From: Dryococelus australis
Taxonomy: Eukaryota > Arthropoda > Insecta > Phasmatodea > Phasmatidae
Assembly (NCBI GenBank): GCA_029891345.1
Contig: CM057003.1
Location: 5,746,709 to 5,810,708, forward strand
Direction: 5' to 3'
DNA length: 64,000 nucleotides
A program made the position numbers and the translations under genes. The notes under the pieces were generated by a model. The model worked only from the letters and a program-made list of their open reading frames with translations. It was not told the origin of the DNA and did not search any database. Shown in pieces: positions 31,306 through 42,512 of the stretch. How positions within the stretch are numbered: the stretch's first letter is position 1; every line of letters begins with the position of its first letter.

Positions 31306-34300
31306 ATGATAGAGTTATTGACAATCTTAAATTTAAATATTTGTGCAGTTTCGGCCAGTGCGCGATTGGCGGCGCTAGAGAAATTGGTTCAAACACAGGC
31401 AGTTGACATTGCATTCTTGTAAGAAGTAGCGATTCAAGATTTTATAGGGTTTCATACCTTCAATGTGTATACAAACGTTGGTGACAGGGGACGGGGGACA
31501 GCGATTATTACAAGTGCGGGGCTGGAACTTGAAGACCTGCGCTACCACCCGTCAGGCCGAGTGATGTCAGGACGAATAAACGATGTGTCGCTAGTCAATG
31601 TTTATGCTCCCTCCGGCTCCCAAGCGAGATATGAAAGAAATCAGTTTTTCTCCGTGGATTTGATTCCGTTTTTCCAACCACCCTGTAATCAGTTCATACT
31701 CTGTGGAGATTTCAGCTGCATAGTTCACCCCTATGATCATCAGGGTGGCATCTATCCTGCTAATGCTGCCCTATCTACTTTAATAACTCGCTTAGACTTG
31801 TGTGATGTTGCATCTAACATCCAAGGAATTCATTACACCTATGTGACTTCACAGAGTCGGTCTAGGATTGCCCGATTCTACGTGAAAAAACAGCATATAC
31901 ATAAGGTGCATCGATATGACGTTCTTCCGGTAGCGTTCAGCGATCACTCTGCAGTGATATTTACGTATGGAAAGTTTGCGAATGTAACACGGTTTGGCAG
32001 AGAGACATGGCGTCTAAATACGTCTTTATTAGACAGCTCAGAAGTAAAAGATGACTTCCTAGGTAATTGGGTACGTTGGCATAGCAAAAAATACCAGTTC
32101 CCCTCTGTGGCGATGTGGTGGGATGTGTGTGTAAAACCGAACGTCATGAGGCTTTTTAAAAGACATGCGTACAGACTGGCAGAAGAACGTAGGGGAACAC
32201 GTGCATTCTACGAACGTATGCTACACGAACTTCACCTGCAGGCAAACAATGGTGCACACGTAACTCCACTTATTAGAGACACGAAACAGAAGCTCATGCA
32301 CTTATTGAGTGAACAGTTTAAAAATTGACATATTATGATAAATGATAAAAGTCTATTCGCAGAAGAGAAATTTAGCATGTTTAGTATCATTAAGGAACAA
32401 CAGCAAATACGACGCAAGGTTATCAACCAGCTTACTGACAGTGATGGCGATATTGTTCGGGACCGGCCGGAAATAGTGCAAACGCTTTGCAGTTACTTTG
32501 CCAATTTATACTCGAAACAAGACATGGACGATGCTCTGCTTCCATCGGTTTTGCAGGGTTGTGAAAACAGAGTTAGCTGTGACAGCAAGACGGGCATGGA
32601 GGCGCCATGTTTAGATGTGGAAGTTAATACAATAATATAGCAATTGCCATCAAAAAAATCTCCTGGTATTGACGGTATTCCATACGAATTTCACAAAACT
32701 TATTGGGATATTATTGGTACCAACTTCTGTGAAGTTGTTCACGATGTGCTTGAAAGAGGGGAGTTATGCAAGTTTCATAAAGAAGGGATAATTGTTCTTA
32801 TACCCAAAATATCCCGTCCTCTTAAACCCGCAGATTATAGGCCAATTACACTTTTATGTGCCGATTATAAAATAATTGCTCGGTTTTGTGCGACCAGATT
32901 AACCAAGGGATTATCAAATATTATTGGTCCCGGCCAGACATGTTCTGTTCGAGGACGTTCCATTTTACAAGGCGTGCTTGCCCTAAGGGACATTCAATTA
33001 CTTTCGTAAATACAACACAGTTAAATGGCCATCTTAAGTATTGATATGGATAAAGCATTCGATAGAGTTGATCATAAATTTTTACTTCATGTTATGCATC
33101 ATTTTGATTTTGGTGTGTACCGGAATTAGGTCACCGCTGTTGGTTAACGGATTCCTTACCCCACCAATTAAGATCGAGAGTTCAGTTCGACAAGGATGCC
33201 CGCTATCCATGATTTTATTTAATATCGCCATTGACCCTCTGTGCAGAATGCTCAGTGCCCGCTTGCAAGGATTCCCTGTAGCGAACCTGTCCTTTAAATT
33301 AAATGCCTATGCTGATGGCATCACATGTGTCGTTCGTTCAGAGCGGGAAATTACAGAGACGGCAGAATGTCTGGACCTTTTTCGCAGTATCTCTAATCTG
33401 CGAGCGAATGCTAACAAAACTGCCGTACTGGAGCTCAGCGCGACCAGCGAGCCATTTGAAGACGTTTTTCCCTTCCGGAGGTCCGAAACTGTGAAAGTAT
33501 TGGGCATATACTTCCACGCAGATGCCACTCTTATGTTGCATTATAATTGGAACATGACAATAAATAAACTCCGTGCTCGTCAAATAGAAATGAATAATCG
33601 TCGTACAGATATTATATAGAGGGTTACTTTAATAAATGTATTCTTACTTGCGAAGCTGTGGTATGTGTCACATATATTCCCACTACCACGTCAACAAAGT
33701 GCACAAATACTACAGATTGTTGGCCGCATGCTGTGGAAATCTTATATATTTAAATTATCTAGGCCGCAACTTTATCTTTCCTTGCAAGACGGAGGCCTGA
33801 GTCTAATTAATCACGTTTTGAAGTGCGAGGCCTTATAGCAGTCTTCAGCAATTGCAACAATTTTGCGCCCAGAGAACATTTACGCAGCATTACAGAAAAT
33901 GATGTGGTCTGAAGTTAGACGCATGCCACTTCAATACCGTCAGGCAAAGGAAGCACTCGCAACTCCAGTAGAACACTTACCGGAAGGGACAGTTGCATCA
34001 GCGAGATATTTGTACATTCAGGCTTCCAAAACGTCGGCTGTCATACCACCTGTTGTGAATCGCATCCCAACCATCCGCTGGAGGCGCCCATGGAAAATAC
34101 TTGCCGATCCTAACCTTTCCTCGGATCTTCGAGCTGCAGCATTCGGCTTCTACAATAATATCGTGACAACTCAGCAGCGTAAATACAGTATTCACCTGAC
34201 AGCTGACCCTACATGCCCGCTGTATGGCAACACCGACACGGCCCTTCATAGGGTAATTTCCTGTGTTTATGCAGCTTCCATCTGGCAGTGGTGTCGCGTA

Positions 34301-34558
34301 CGAGTATGAAAAATAATTCGCGATGAACGTGGAGATGTCAGCGACACGCACATGCTTCATTGCGATTTCTTCACCTTCCCCTCAGTTCGACGAAGAGCTG
34401 CGGCCTGGTTTGTACTTCATGCGATCGGTTTTTTGGTGGACAGTTCGACACCGGTGGCAGTTCAAGACTTTGTCCAGCTTCTTCGTCAAGATAGATGGAA
34501 CATGGTGCGGCGTGGCACATTGCGTCAGTGGTACGGCAACTTTTTATTTTCATTCTGA
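31306..34558 (+). pseudogene. LINE ORF2, endonuclease-reverse transcriptase, broken
   Basis: ORF2 nicks target DNA and copies the element RNA at the nick. ATG 31306 opens an APE-type endonuclease (LNLNICAVS..., then GDFSCIVHP at about 31695 and SDHSAVIF near 31945). In-frame stops occur at 31420-31422 (in the usual LQEV motif), 32326-32328, 32638-32640 and 33007-33009. The RT has SPGIDGIPYEF (about 32660), DYRPITLL (about 32835), SIDMDKAFDRVDH (about 33040), a frameshift with an apparent ~25-residue loss, RQGCPLS (about 33188), and YADG at 33308-33319 in place of YADD. The C-terminal knuckle reads CPLY...H...C, again with a Cys lost. Frame resumes to a stop at about 34558. Inactive beyond doubt. 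Confidence 0.88.
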
Positions 34559-34925
34559 CGTTCACGCCTACAGGAAGTGCGTGTATATTACCGAGGTTGG
34601 GTGTACGCCGTGCGCTGCCCACCCCTCGGTCCTTACAAGTGTACAATGTAATGTTCCAGTAGTAATCGTCGATAGGTGGTAGTGTTATAAGTCAGTATCA
34701 CGTGTCGGGATATACGTCATGCGCTGCCCCTCACGTTAAATAATTGTTTTTATGTTCATCGACTTTGTCAGTAAAACCAGTTCACCATGTGTTCATATCG
34801 TTTTGTGCCCCTATATAAGAATTGTGTAGATATTTGATTGAGTATTTTGTTATTGTTTATATTGTGGGTTGAATGTGTACTGTATATAATAGGTCAAGGG
34901 TAAACACCTCTGTATATCGTGTGTG

Positions 34926-34928
34926 ATA

Positions 34929-34954
<26 letters not shown>
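34926..34954. repeat. (AT)n microsatellite
   Basis: About 27 bp of AT dinucleotide repeat at the 3' end of the LINE. It may derive from the LINE tail. Confidence 0.85.
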
Positions 34955-34955
<1 letters not shown>

Positions 34956-34960
<5 letters not shown>

Positions 34961-35160
34961 AAGTTGATCTTATGGGTAAAGGTGCTGGCTAGTAATACAA
35001 GTGGTGTGAGTTTTAATCCATGTGCTGGCGAAGTACAATATATACATATATTTTTTTTTGTAAATTATATTTTGAAATTAAAAAAAAAAATGGATAGCGC
35101 ATCGGCCTATCGTGATAGAGGACCATGGTTGGCGCACACCCATAAGTAAGTGTCGATTAT
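34956..35160 (+). repeat. tRNA-like SINE unit (copy 2)
   Basis: GGTAAAGGTGCTGGCTAG, GTGTGAGTTTTAATCC and the tail TTTTTTTTTGTAAATTATATTTTG match 4744-4870. After an A-rich run a second tRNA-like string, GGATAGCGCATCGGCC, follows at 35092-35160, perhaps the head of another unit. Confidence 0.5.
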
Positions 35161-37214
35161 TTTAGTGTTAAGATTTCGGTTACTATTCGTTAGAGGATGT
35201 AGATAATACAATAATTAACAGTACTAATCCTCGGAGATAATTTTTAATATTATACATTGTAGTTAATTTTTCCTTATTTGTTTGGGATTTCCCTCCACTT
35301 TTGTCAGGTACTTTTCATGTACAATTAGGGAATAGTACTTTACTTATTATGTAAATTTACTCTACATTCAAGAGGTAATTTTACAAGTACTTGTTTCTTT
35401 GCAGGTCTGTTAACTGGCTTAATAGTACACCTACGCGTGTCTAGTAATTCGTGATTCAGTTTCAAACATAACAGAAAAGTACATGTCTTTGACGTATAGC
35501 TAGTCCTAGTGAAATTTAACAGTTCGTATTTGGAACTGCTTATATTGACTCACTTTTTCATATGTTGGTAGAAAATTCAACGTGTTCAGTCATGCTTGAG
35601 CGATACAATTTTTTTAAAAATAATGTTACGTGTATTTATCAAGTTTTGTAATTCACCACCTCAGTTATAAAACCATTTGTATTCTACCTAGGTAGTCGCC
35701 CGTAACTTCTAGCATGCCCCAAGGTCTCCTCGCTTTTTATAGGATATCTGATATCGACTCCAGATTGCAGCCATATTCTGGATGCGGATTATGATTCGGG
35801 ACCTCACTGAGCATCGGACTAAAAAGAGTTCCTTAGTTTATAACTCAAACGTGTTTCATTGAGATGTTAATCAAGCCAAAAACATCACATTAAAATTTAT
35901 TCACTTGTGTATCAGTGATTTCGTTTGATCCAAATGGGAATATATTTAAGTTGTAATTCTCCCTCTGTCTCTCTCTCACCTTCTTTTCTCTCCCCTCTCC
36001 CTCTTGACCGGTACAGACAATGTGTCAAATGTAGACTTTATTCAAGTGCAGAGTTTCCTGCCCGTATTTTTGTCAAAAAGTGTGATGTAACGATGAAGAG
36101 TTTTACAAAATGGTGTGCCAAATTTTTGTACACCTCGGGCATGATGATAGGAGACCCGATGTTGGCAAATGGCAATAATATTACAGAATTAAAAATCTGT
36201 TTTCAGTATCCATAATACAGTAAGATTCGGTCATCTTGTCTGGTCGAATTCCGACGTCCATCCCAGAACATTACGCAGTTGAAATAATGTAATTTTATCT
36301 GTGATGACCAAGTACTCCTAATTGGCTGTTAATTTATCGTAAAAAAAGTTTGAAAATAATTATACAGTATGCCACCCATAGAGTTTCCTGAATGGTAGAG
36401 ATTTGTGTTTTACCTAACAGACTGGCTCAGAGGTTATTTAAATGACAACATACAAAGGACGATTAATAATTTGCTCTTTCATTTTTTTTCTCTCCATTTA
36501 TTCAAAATACATTTTGACAGACGTCTGTTTTATTAAAATCTATAGTACCGGTATTTTATAGTTCCACACATACCTTAGGTTTTGTTTCAGGTTATTATTT
36601 GTTGAGTGCTGTGTATATTTGTAATGACAAATTTTACAGTATTTGCGGGTGAATAAGGACTTATGTGGTCTAACTACGGAATTTGATATAAACGCATACA
36701 AACTTTTCAGAATTGCAGTTCCAGGGTGAACAAAGTGAACCGCACATAACAACTGCAGTTTTACTTGACAGTGAGTGTTATTTTCTACGAGATATCCAGG
36801 TTTCACAAACAACTCCAGCTGTCCATCTTTACAGCAAATAGCCGGAGTCCCTAGTCATGTCATCAACACATCACAATTTCCGATGAAAATCCAGTTAAGT
36901 TTCAGCCCGACTCATACTCACGTGAAAAGTTTAATTAAGGTTTGGGGCGAGAAGATATTTCAGTCGCTCGATTAACTGGCAAATTTTTTTTGTTATTGAA
37001 AGTAAACATACGGAAATTCTCCGAACATATTCATTATGATTTCCCTTAATCTCACGTCCAACCAAATAACTGTAGCATGCTATCTCACTAACCAGTACAC
37101 AAAACTTGTTAGGAATTTATCGATATTCATTCAGCGAGTGCTTTGAAATAAGAGCGTACGTAATATATAAATACAAGAAACATGGGTGTCTTTTTCTCTT
37201 CTTTTTTTTTCCGC
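35161..37214. other. Anonymous AT-rich stretch
   Basis: No gene recognised. Contains a CT-rich patch at 35958-36005 and scattered short frames without domains (for example 35925-36215 and 36540-36812). No match to the repeat families described here. Confidence 0.4.
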
Positions 37215-38968
37215 TAGGGTCTTCTAGGGACTACGAACCAATTTCAATGCTTCGTCCTTTGCTGTTCCTTCTTCTTACACCAGTATTTAATCTTCTCACT
37301 ATGTATCTTTTTCCTCTCCTCTGACCATTCACAGCCTGTTTTCTTTTCTTTCCTGCTTTGGAATCCTTCCATTTTTAACACTTTTTCCTTAAAACTTTTT
37401 CTCTCTGTTGCTTTTTCTTCACTTATATTGTTCCTTTCCAAATCTTTCTTAACTTCCTGAATACATATTGTTGTTGATTTCTTGTTCCAAAGATATTTGA
37501 AGATCCGTTTGGTTAACCTGGTGCCATCCATTCTATATAAATGTCCAATAAACAGCAATCATCTCTTTGGTATTGTTTCTGTTATGTTTTCTATGTTGCG
37601 ATATATTTCATCATTACTTCTTCATTCCCATAATTCTGTAGTTTTTAGTGGAACAAGTATTTTACGTATAATACTTCTTTCTAGTACTTCTAATTTATTC
37701 AGCTTGTAATTCAGTACTAGACATTCACTTGCGTTAAGACTTCCTGGTTTGGCTACTGTGATGTAGTGTTCCTGGTTATGCCATATGCTCTTTCCATCTT
37801 GCGACGTATCTTTTCTTCTACCGCGAATTTTTCCAAACCATTTTCCTGAATTATTTCCCCCAAGTATTTGAACTTATTTACCCTCTTTATTTGACCAATA
37901 TCTGTTTTTTATATTTGTCACAAATTTTTTTTTCTACAGAAATTCTTAAAACTGTTTTGTTGGCTATCTGTTATAAGAGATTGACTTGTATTGCTGCGTT
38001 TGTCAAGTTTCCAGAAAGTATGGCAAAATCGTCTGCGAATGCTAGAAAGTTTATTTCAAAACCTTTGTTCTTTCTCCCCAGTGTTATTGGTAATATCTTG
38101 TGTTCTTTTAGTTTTCCATTCCAAATCCTTACTATTTTCTCCAAGATGCAGTTGAAGAGTAGTGGAGGCAAAAAAATCACCTTGCCGTACACCTGTATTT
38201 TTATTTTGAATGGTTTAGATATTTCGCCCTGAAATTTTACGTTTGATATGGTGTCTGTGAAGGTTTCACGGATTAGATTTGCTAATTTAGATTTAACTCC
38301 AAATTCTCGGATTACTTTATCTGGAGTTTCTCTATCAACAGAATAAAATGCCTTTTTTAAATCTATAGATAAATGTTACTACTATGTTTTTGGATTTCGT
38401 GAGTCTGTGACGGATTATAGACTTCAGGTTGAAAATCTGTTCTGAGCTAGATCTGCCCTTTCTAAATCCACTCTGATATTCACCCAAATGATTGTGAAGT
38501 GTTGCTGCCACCTTGTTTTAGTAATATTTTTGAGAATATCTTATAAGCCACTGGCAAAAGGGATATACCTCTATAGTTATTAAAATATTGCTTGTTAACT
38601 TTCTTATGCGAAGGATGTATAAGAGCCGCTTTCCATTCTTCCGGGATCTTTTCTGTTTTCCAGATTGTTTCAAAGATTATTTTAAGTTTTATCTATGATT
38701 TTTGGTTGACACCATTTTATAATTTCAATTGTAATGGGGTCTTCTCCACTGGTTTTGTTGTTTTTTTTAGGCTTTTAATTGCTTTTTAAATTTCTTCAAC
38801 AGTAGGTGGTGGATCTGTTTCTAAGTTTTCATGGATCTCTGGAAATTCTAACTTGTAGTTCGGTTCTTCACAGTTCAGGAGTTGATCAAAGTACTTTCTC
38901 AGGAGTGTACATTTATCGGTATTGGTTAAATCCATTTTACCATTTTCATCTCTGAAGCAAAAACTTAG
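37215..38968 (-). pseudogene. 5'-truncated RTE-like LINE, reverse transcriptase remnant
   Basis: Read on the minus strand from 38968 the order is a linker, then PEEWKAALIHPSHKK (about 38640), NNYRGISLLPVAYK (about 38570), VRQG-equivalent text lost, FADDFAIL with the catalytic FADD at 38028-38039, and a C-terminal GHLYRMDGTRLTKRIF (about 37540-37490). The end is a short lysine-rich tail and an A-rich 3' end (T-rich on the plus strand at 37190-37213). The wording fits RTE-type elements. Endonuclease and 5' part are missing; several stops and frameshifts are present. FADD itself is intact. Confidence 0.85.
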
Positions 38969-40018
38969 AGCTTAATGGCCTTTTAGGCAATTTTTAAACA
39001 ACTGATAGAAATTTATTACAACAACAGTAATCGTGTTAATCTTGGTAGGCCAACATAATCTAACACATCCGATGTTTTTGTGCACTGTGTCACACAATAC
39101 ACTGTAAGAAGCATTTCACAAATTTACTACGTTAGTTTATAGGAGTATTGATAAAGATTGTAATGTTTTCTTTAGATTTATCATGATTACTTTGCTTGTG
39201 TAGTGAATTTCACAGCTTTTAATAGTACAGACGCTTGACATTTCTACATTTGCAACCCGATGTTTGGCCAATTTATATGCCGTATTTAGTTTATAAACTG
39301 TCATTAAAATTTAGGAAGGTAACCGGAAAAATTTTTCCACCATGGATTATATACACAGAGGCGATATTATGTAGCTAATTACCAGCGTGTTGGTGTGTGT
39401 CAAGTTATGTTTATCATTGGCTTCGCTGTGATGTTTACGGTTTCCCATTGGATCGAGTAATCGTCCTGCAGTTTCCTGTCTGGGCGTTGGTTGGCAGATA
39501 ACGGCGTGCAGTCAGTATCTACAGGGAGTGATGAGAGAGGGGCGTGTGGTGTGAAAAATAGACTTCTCTACATCAAATGATTAGGGTGGTAAATATAGCG
39601 TGCGGCTGATAAAACCTTGGGTGGTTGGCGCGTGATATGTCAGAATGTGGCCCGGTCCATCTGCAAAGTGGTCAACGAAGCGCACGCTATTGTAGGTCAC
39701 GCGCTGTTGGGAAAGGTTATGAGGGCGTGGTCTGCCCGTCACTTCGTCGACTGATAACACTGACCAACAAGTTTTTGTAACCTTATTCATTTTTTTTTCA
39801 TTTATTTAAACGCAAGAATATTAGATACAACCATTAAAAAATTTACTTTAATCTAGTTTATGAAATTCAGCGTTTATGGTATAATATCAGAGATGCAAAT
39901 TTTCAGTTGAATTAAAATTAAATTAAAAACTAACTTGTTGGTATTTTTTTTTAAATTTAACTTGGCACTATACTGAAAGATATTTTTCATGTGTTTTAGT
40001 TAAATGTATAAAGTTTGT
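38969..40018. other. Anonymous stretch
   Basis: 39350-39780 is richer in GC and CpG than its flanks and unassigned; the rest is AT-rich. No domain recognised in the short frames. Confidence 0.35.
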
Positions 40019-40170
40019 CTACATTTTCTGGCCTATGTTTGGCAGTTTAAACGTCCAGCAGTAGTCTGCTAACACGAAATGACTTAAATTTCCCTGATAC
40101 CTTTTCCCCATTGTTGAAATATCCCGGTGAAATCTCTCGCCATGCTCATCTTGTCAATTTCCATTTTATG
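40019..40170 (-). pseudogene. Fragment of a widespread DEHGERFH...ADYCW protein family
   Basis: On the minus strand about 43 codons read DEHGERFHRDISTMG..., then ...VLADYCWTF..., ending at a TAG (complement of 40019-40021). An in-frame TGA lies just before the fragment. I know this motif pair (DEHGERFHQDI and LADYCW) from many repetitive hypothetical proteins in arthropods and other invertebrates, possibly transposon-borne. Function unknown; here only a relic. Confidence 0.55.
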
Positions 40171-40439
40171 CTCTAAACTAGAGCTAATATTAAATTTTTA
40201 TTGCTATATGCATTCGTAATTAGCACCACAAAATTAATTAAATTTGGCAGTATTTATAAAGGATACAAAAATGTTTTTGACCAGAATAAAGGGAAGATAC
40301 AAAGTGCTGCTACCTCACGTGCTACACTAACCTTGGCAGCACGTACGTTTACGTGCCACTTGGACGGGCAATGTGCTGGGCTTGTCGCTGCAAACCTTTC
40401 CCTAGTATGCACGGCCTGCTGTATAGTCTATCCGAGTTG
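40171..40439. other. Anonymous spacer
   Basis: An 88-codon frame at 40201-40467 has no recognisable domain and runs into the family C repeat. Confidence 0.3.
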
Positions 40440-40765
40440 CTTCACACTTTTTGAATCAAACCTTTGAAAAATCATCCCATGTGTGACGTGCTCGGTTATT
40501 TCCTAAATGTGTTATGTATTAAAAGCATTTTATAATTCTGATAACGTAAAAGTACTTTATTTAAAGTTAATTTAAACATCTACTTAAATTTTACCTCTAA
40601 AATATATTTCATTTAAAATTAATATTAATAAAAAAAGTGTGAGAAAATAGGTGTGTTGGCAATGCCTAGTAGTAATATTTTGCATAAGAACTCTTCATTA
40701 CTAGGCATGAGGCAGAGGAATATCCTGGGTGTAGAACTTCAGCAGGGCTTCAGAAAAATAGGAAA
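40440..40765 (-). mobile_element. Family C MITE, copy 4
   Basis: On the minus strand GAAGCCCTGCTGAAGTTC, AGGATATTCCTCTGCC, GCATTGCCAACAC and the right end TTTGATTCAAAAAGTGTGAA are in family order. The middle has been rearranged into an inverted repeat ATGCCTAGTAGTAAT / ATTACTAGGCAT. Confidence 0.65.
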
Positions 40766-41785
40766 TTACCAGTGAATGAACTGTATCTACGATTCTTGAA
40801 ACATTGCTGTAGCCCATGCAAACATCAAGCTATACGTGTTGTAATAAAAAGCGAAGCCTTGCTGCAACGTGAAACCGTAGATCAGAATTAAGCTCTAAGC
40901 ACTTTCACGTTTACGGTATATAACAGTGATTATTAAAGTACCCGGTCTAGGCATGGTGTCGGGGTGAATTGCTAAGTAGTGCTTGAGTGTTATCAAGAAT
41001 TAGCATGCAGCTGGAAGTTAGAATTCCCTGTACAAAGGAACCCAGAAAATTTGGAAGTTCACTGGGTCGTAAGCTAGACTTAAAATACCATAAAACATGT
41101 GCCATTATTCTGACTCCGTGTCTTTTATTGCACAATTATGGAATTCAGCAGTTAAAACTTGACCGTTGAGTTAGCGAATCACGTTTAACACAGCGGAAAA
41201 CGCTACTTGTTCTTGGTATTCTGCATCTAATTAACGAAGAGCACACGTTCAACCATTGAGTAAAGATATACCTAGAGGGGACTTCGCCAGGTTAAATTTT
41301 CTGACCACTCCAGCTGTAGTTCGAAGGATGAACACCACGTCGCGTTAGTCCATTTTCGTGGCGTGAGCGTGGGGAATGCCGGCAGGGTTGCCACACTGAC
41401 ATCTACCCTCTCTCTCACTCATACTCCATCTCTCTGCTCTCTCTATCTCCCCCCCCCCCCCCAAAGTCCTAACGCCACAACAGTAAAAAATGTTCTAATT
41501 ATCTGTTGTACCCACACGCTGGGACAGACAAGTTGGCGGACAGACAAGTTGGCGGACACCCAAGTTCCTTTCTCAAGTCGTATATATCCGTTTACGAAAA
41601 GATTACAAGTTCTGTAAAATATATGAATGAACAAAATGAAACACAATGTACGCATACGTAACGAGAAACGTTGCATATTACTCATACGGTCATTATAAAA
41701 GAATAAACACCACTTTATGAAATACGCGAAGACGGTAGATTTATGTTGTATATAATATCTTATCACACGTGTGTCCTGTAAGTGG
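40766..41785. other. Anonymous stretch with low-complexity CT/C tract
   Basis: A CT-rich to poly-C tract lies at 41400-41462, and GACAGACAAGTTGGCG is directly repeated near 41525. No gene recognised. Confidence 0.35.
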
Positions 41786-41865
41786 TTTGTGTAGCTCAGT
41801 GAGTTAGTGCGCAGGTCTGTGCCATGTAAGTGTAGGTTTTAGAGTTCGAATCTCGGGGAGTTTTT
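41786..41865 (+). repeat. tRNA-like pol III unit (possible tRNA pseudogene)
   Basis: TGTGTAGCTCAGTGAGTTAG (A box and D-arm-like), then AGAGTTCGAATCTCGG with a canonical TTCGAAT T-loop, followed by GTTTTTTA. The T-stem has only three clean pairs and the acceptor does not close, so a functional tRNA is unlikely. Confidence 0.5.
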
Positions 41866-42192
41866 TATATGGCACATCATTGCTGGTTTATAACTTAGTA
41901 TATTGTTAGAAAATGTTTATTTCCAGAATATATTTGTATAAAAGTAATAATACGCATGTACCATCACAGTACAGTCGTCGAGCAGTGGTTGTTTGCTAAT
42001 CACATCGATTGTTTTCTAGAGTAGATAATTTGATCCTTATAGCGTGAGTAATGTTAAAAGGCACACATGAAAGTCTTAAGTTTAATATTGTAACAGCTCT
42101 GTCTTCTTTTGGCCGTATAACCGTAAATGTATGTTTAGTTTCAGAGAGCACAAGATTTATTATTATGCTCATTAAAGATACATATTTAAAAA
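41866..42192. other. Spacer
   Basis: AT-rich, nothing recognised. Confidence 0.3.
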
Positions 42193-42512
42193 TAGGGGCG
42201 TAGCCTTGATTGGGGGGGGGGGGGTGATATATTGGGACATATTCGCCCCCCTCATAAATCTAAATGAAAATAAAATTTTAAAACAAAATGACACGTATTA
42301 TTATAATATTAATTCAAGGAATATGTGATCTGCCTTGAACATGAAGAATGTTTATAGCATTGTGTGGTTCCATATCTGTACATGAAGCCATTGATTATAA
42401 TAAATCTGTAATAATACAGGTTTTGTATTTTGTTCAAAAATATAGATAAGAAATATCTCTCCTCCCACCCCCCTCCCTTCCCGCTTAGAGTACATTCCTA
42501 GCTACGCCCTTG
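42193..42512. mobile_element. hAT-like short element with GGGCGTAGC ends (320 bp)
   Basis: The ends TAGGGGCGTAGCCTTG and the complement of CAAGGGCGTAGCTAGG are inverted. Flanks TTTAAAAA and TGTAAATA agree at 6 of 8 positions, compatible with an old 8-bp duplication. Poly-G sits near the left end and C-rich text near the right end. GGGGCGTAGC ends are seen in hAT-type elements; no transposase here. Confidence 0.55.

Larger units (their letters stand above)
29780..34925 (+). mobile_element. Near full-length, dead non-LTR retrotransposon (LINE)
   Basis: A GC-richer leader (about 29780-30029) is followed by a gag-like ORF1 with a zinc knuckle, then an ORF2 with an apurinic-type endonuclease, reverse transcriptase and a C-terminal Cys-His motif, and a ~360-bp 3' region ending near an (AT)n tract. 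The organisation and the wording of the RT fit an L1/Tx1-like APE clade, but the clade is not certain. Numerous stops, frameshifts and an internal deletion make it inactive. No target duplication could be identified, so both ends are approximate. Confidence 0.85.

Noticed and set aside
30490-31414. Minus-strand frames of 85-133 codons
   Set aside because: They are antisense shadows of the LINE ORF1 and the spacer before ORF2.
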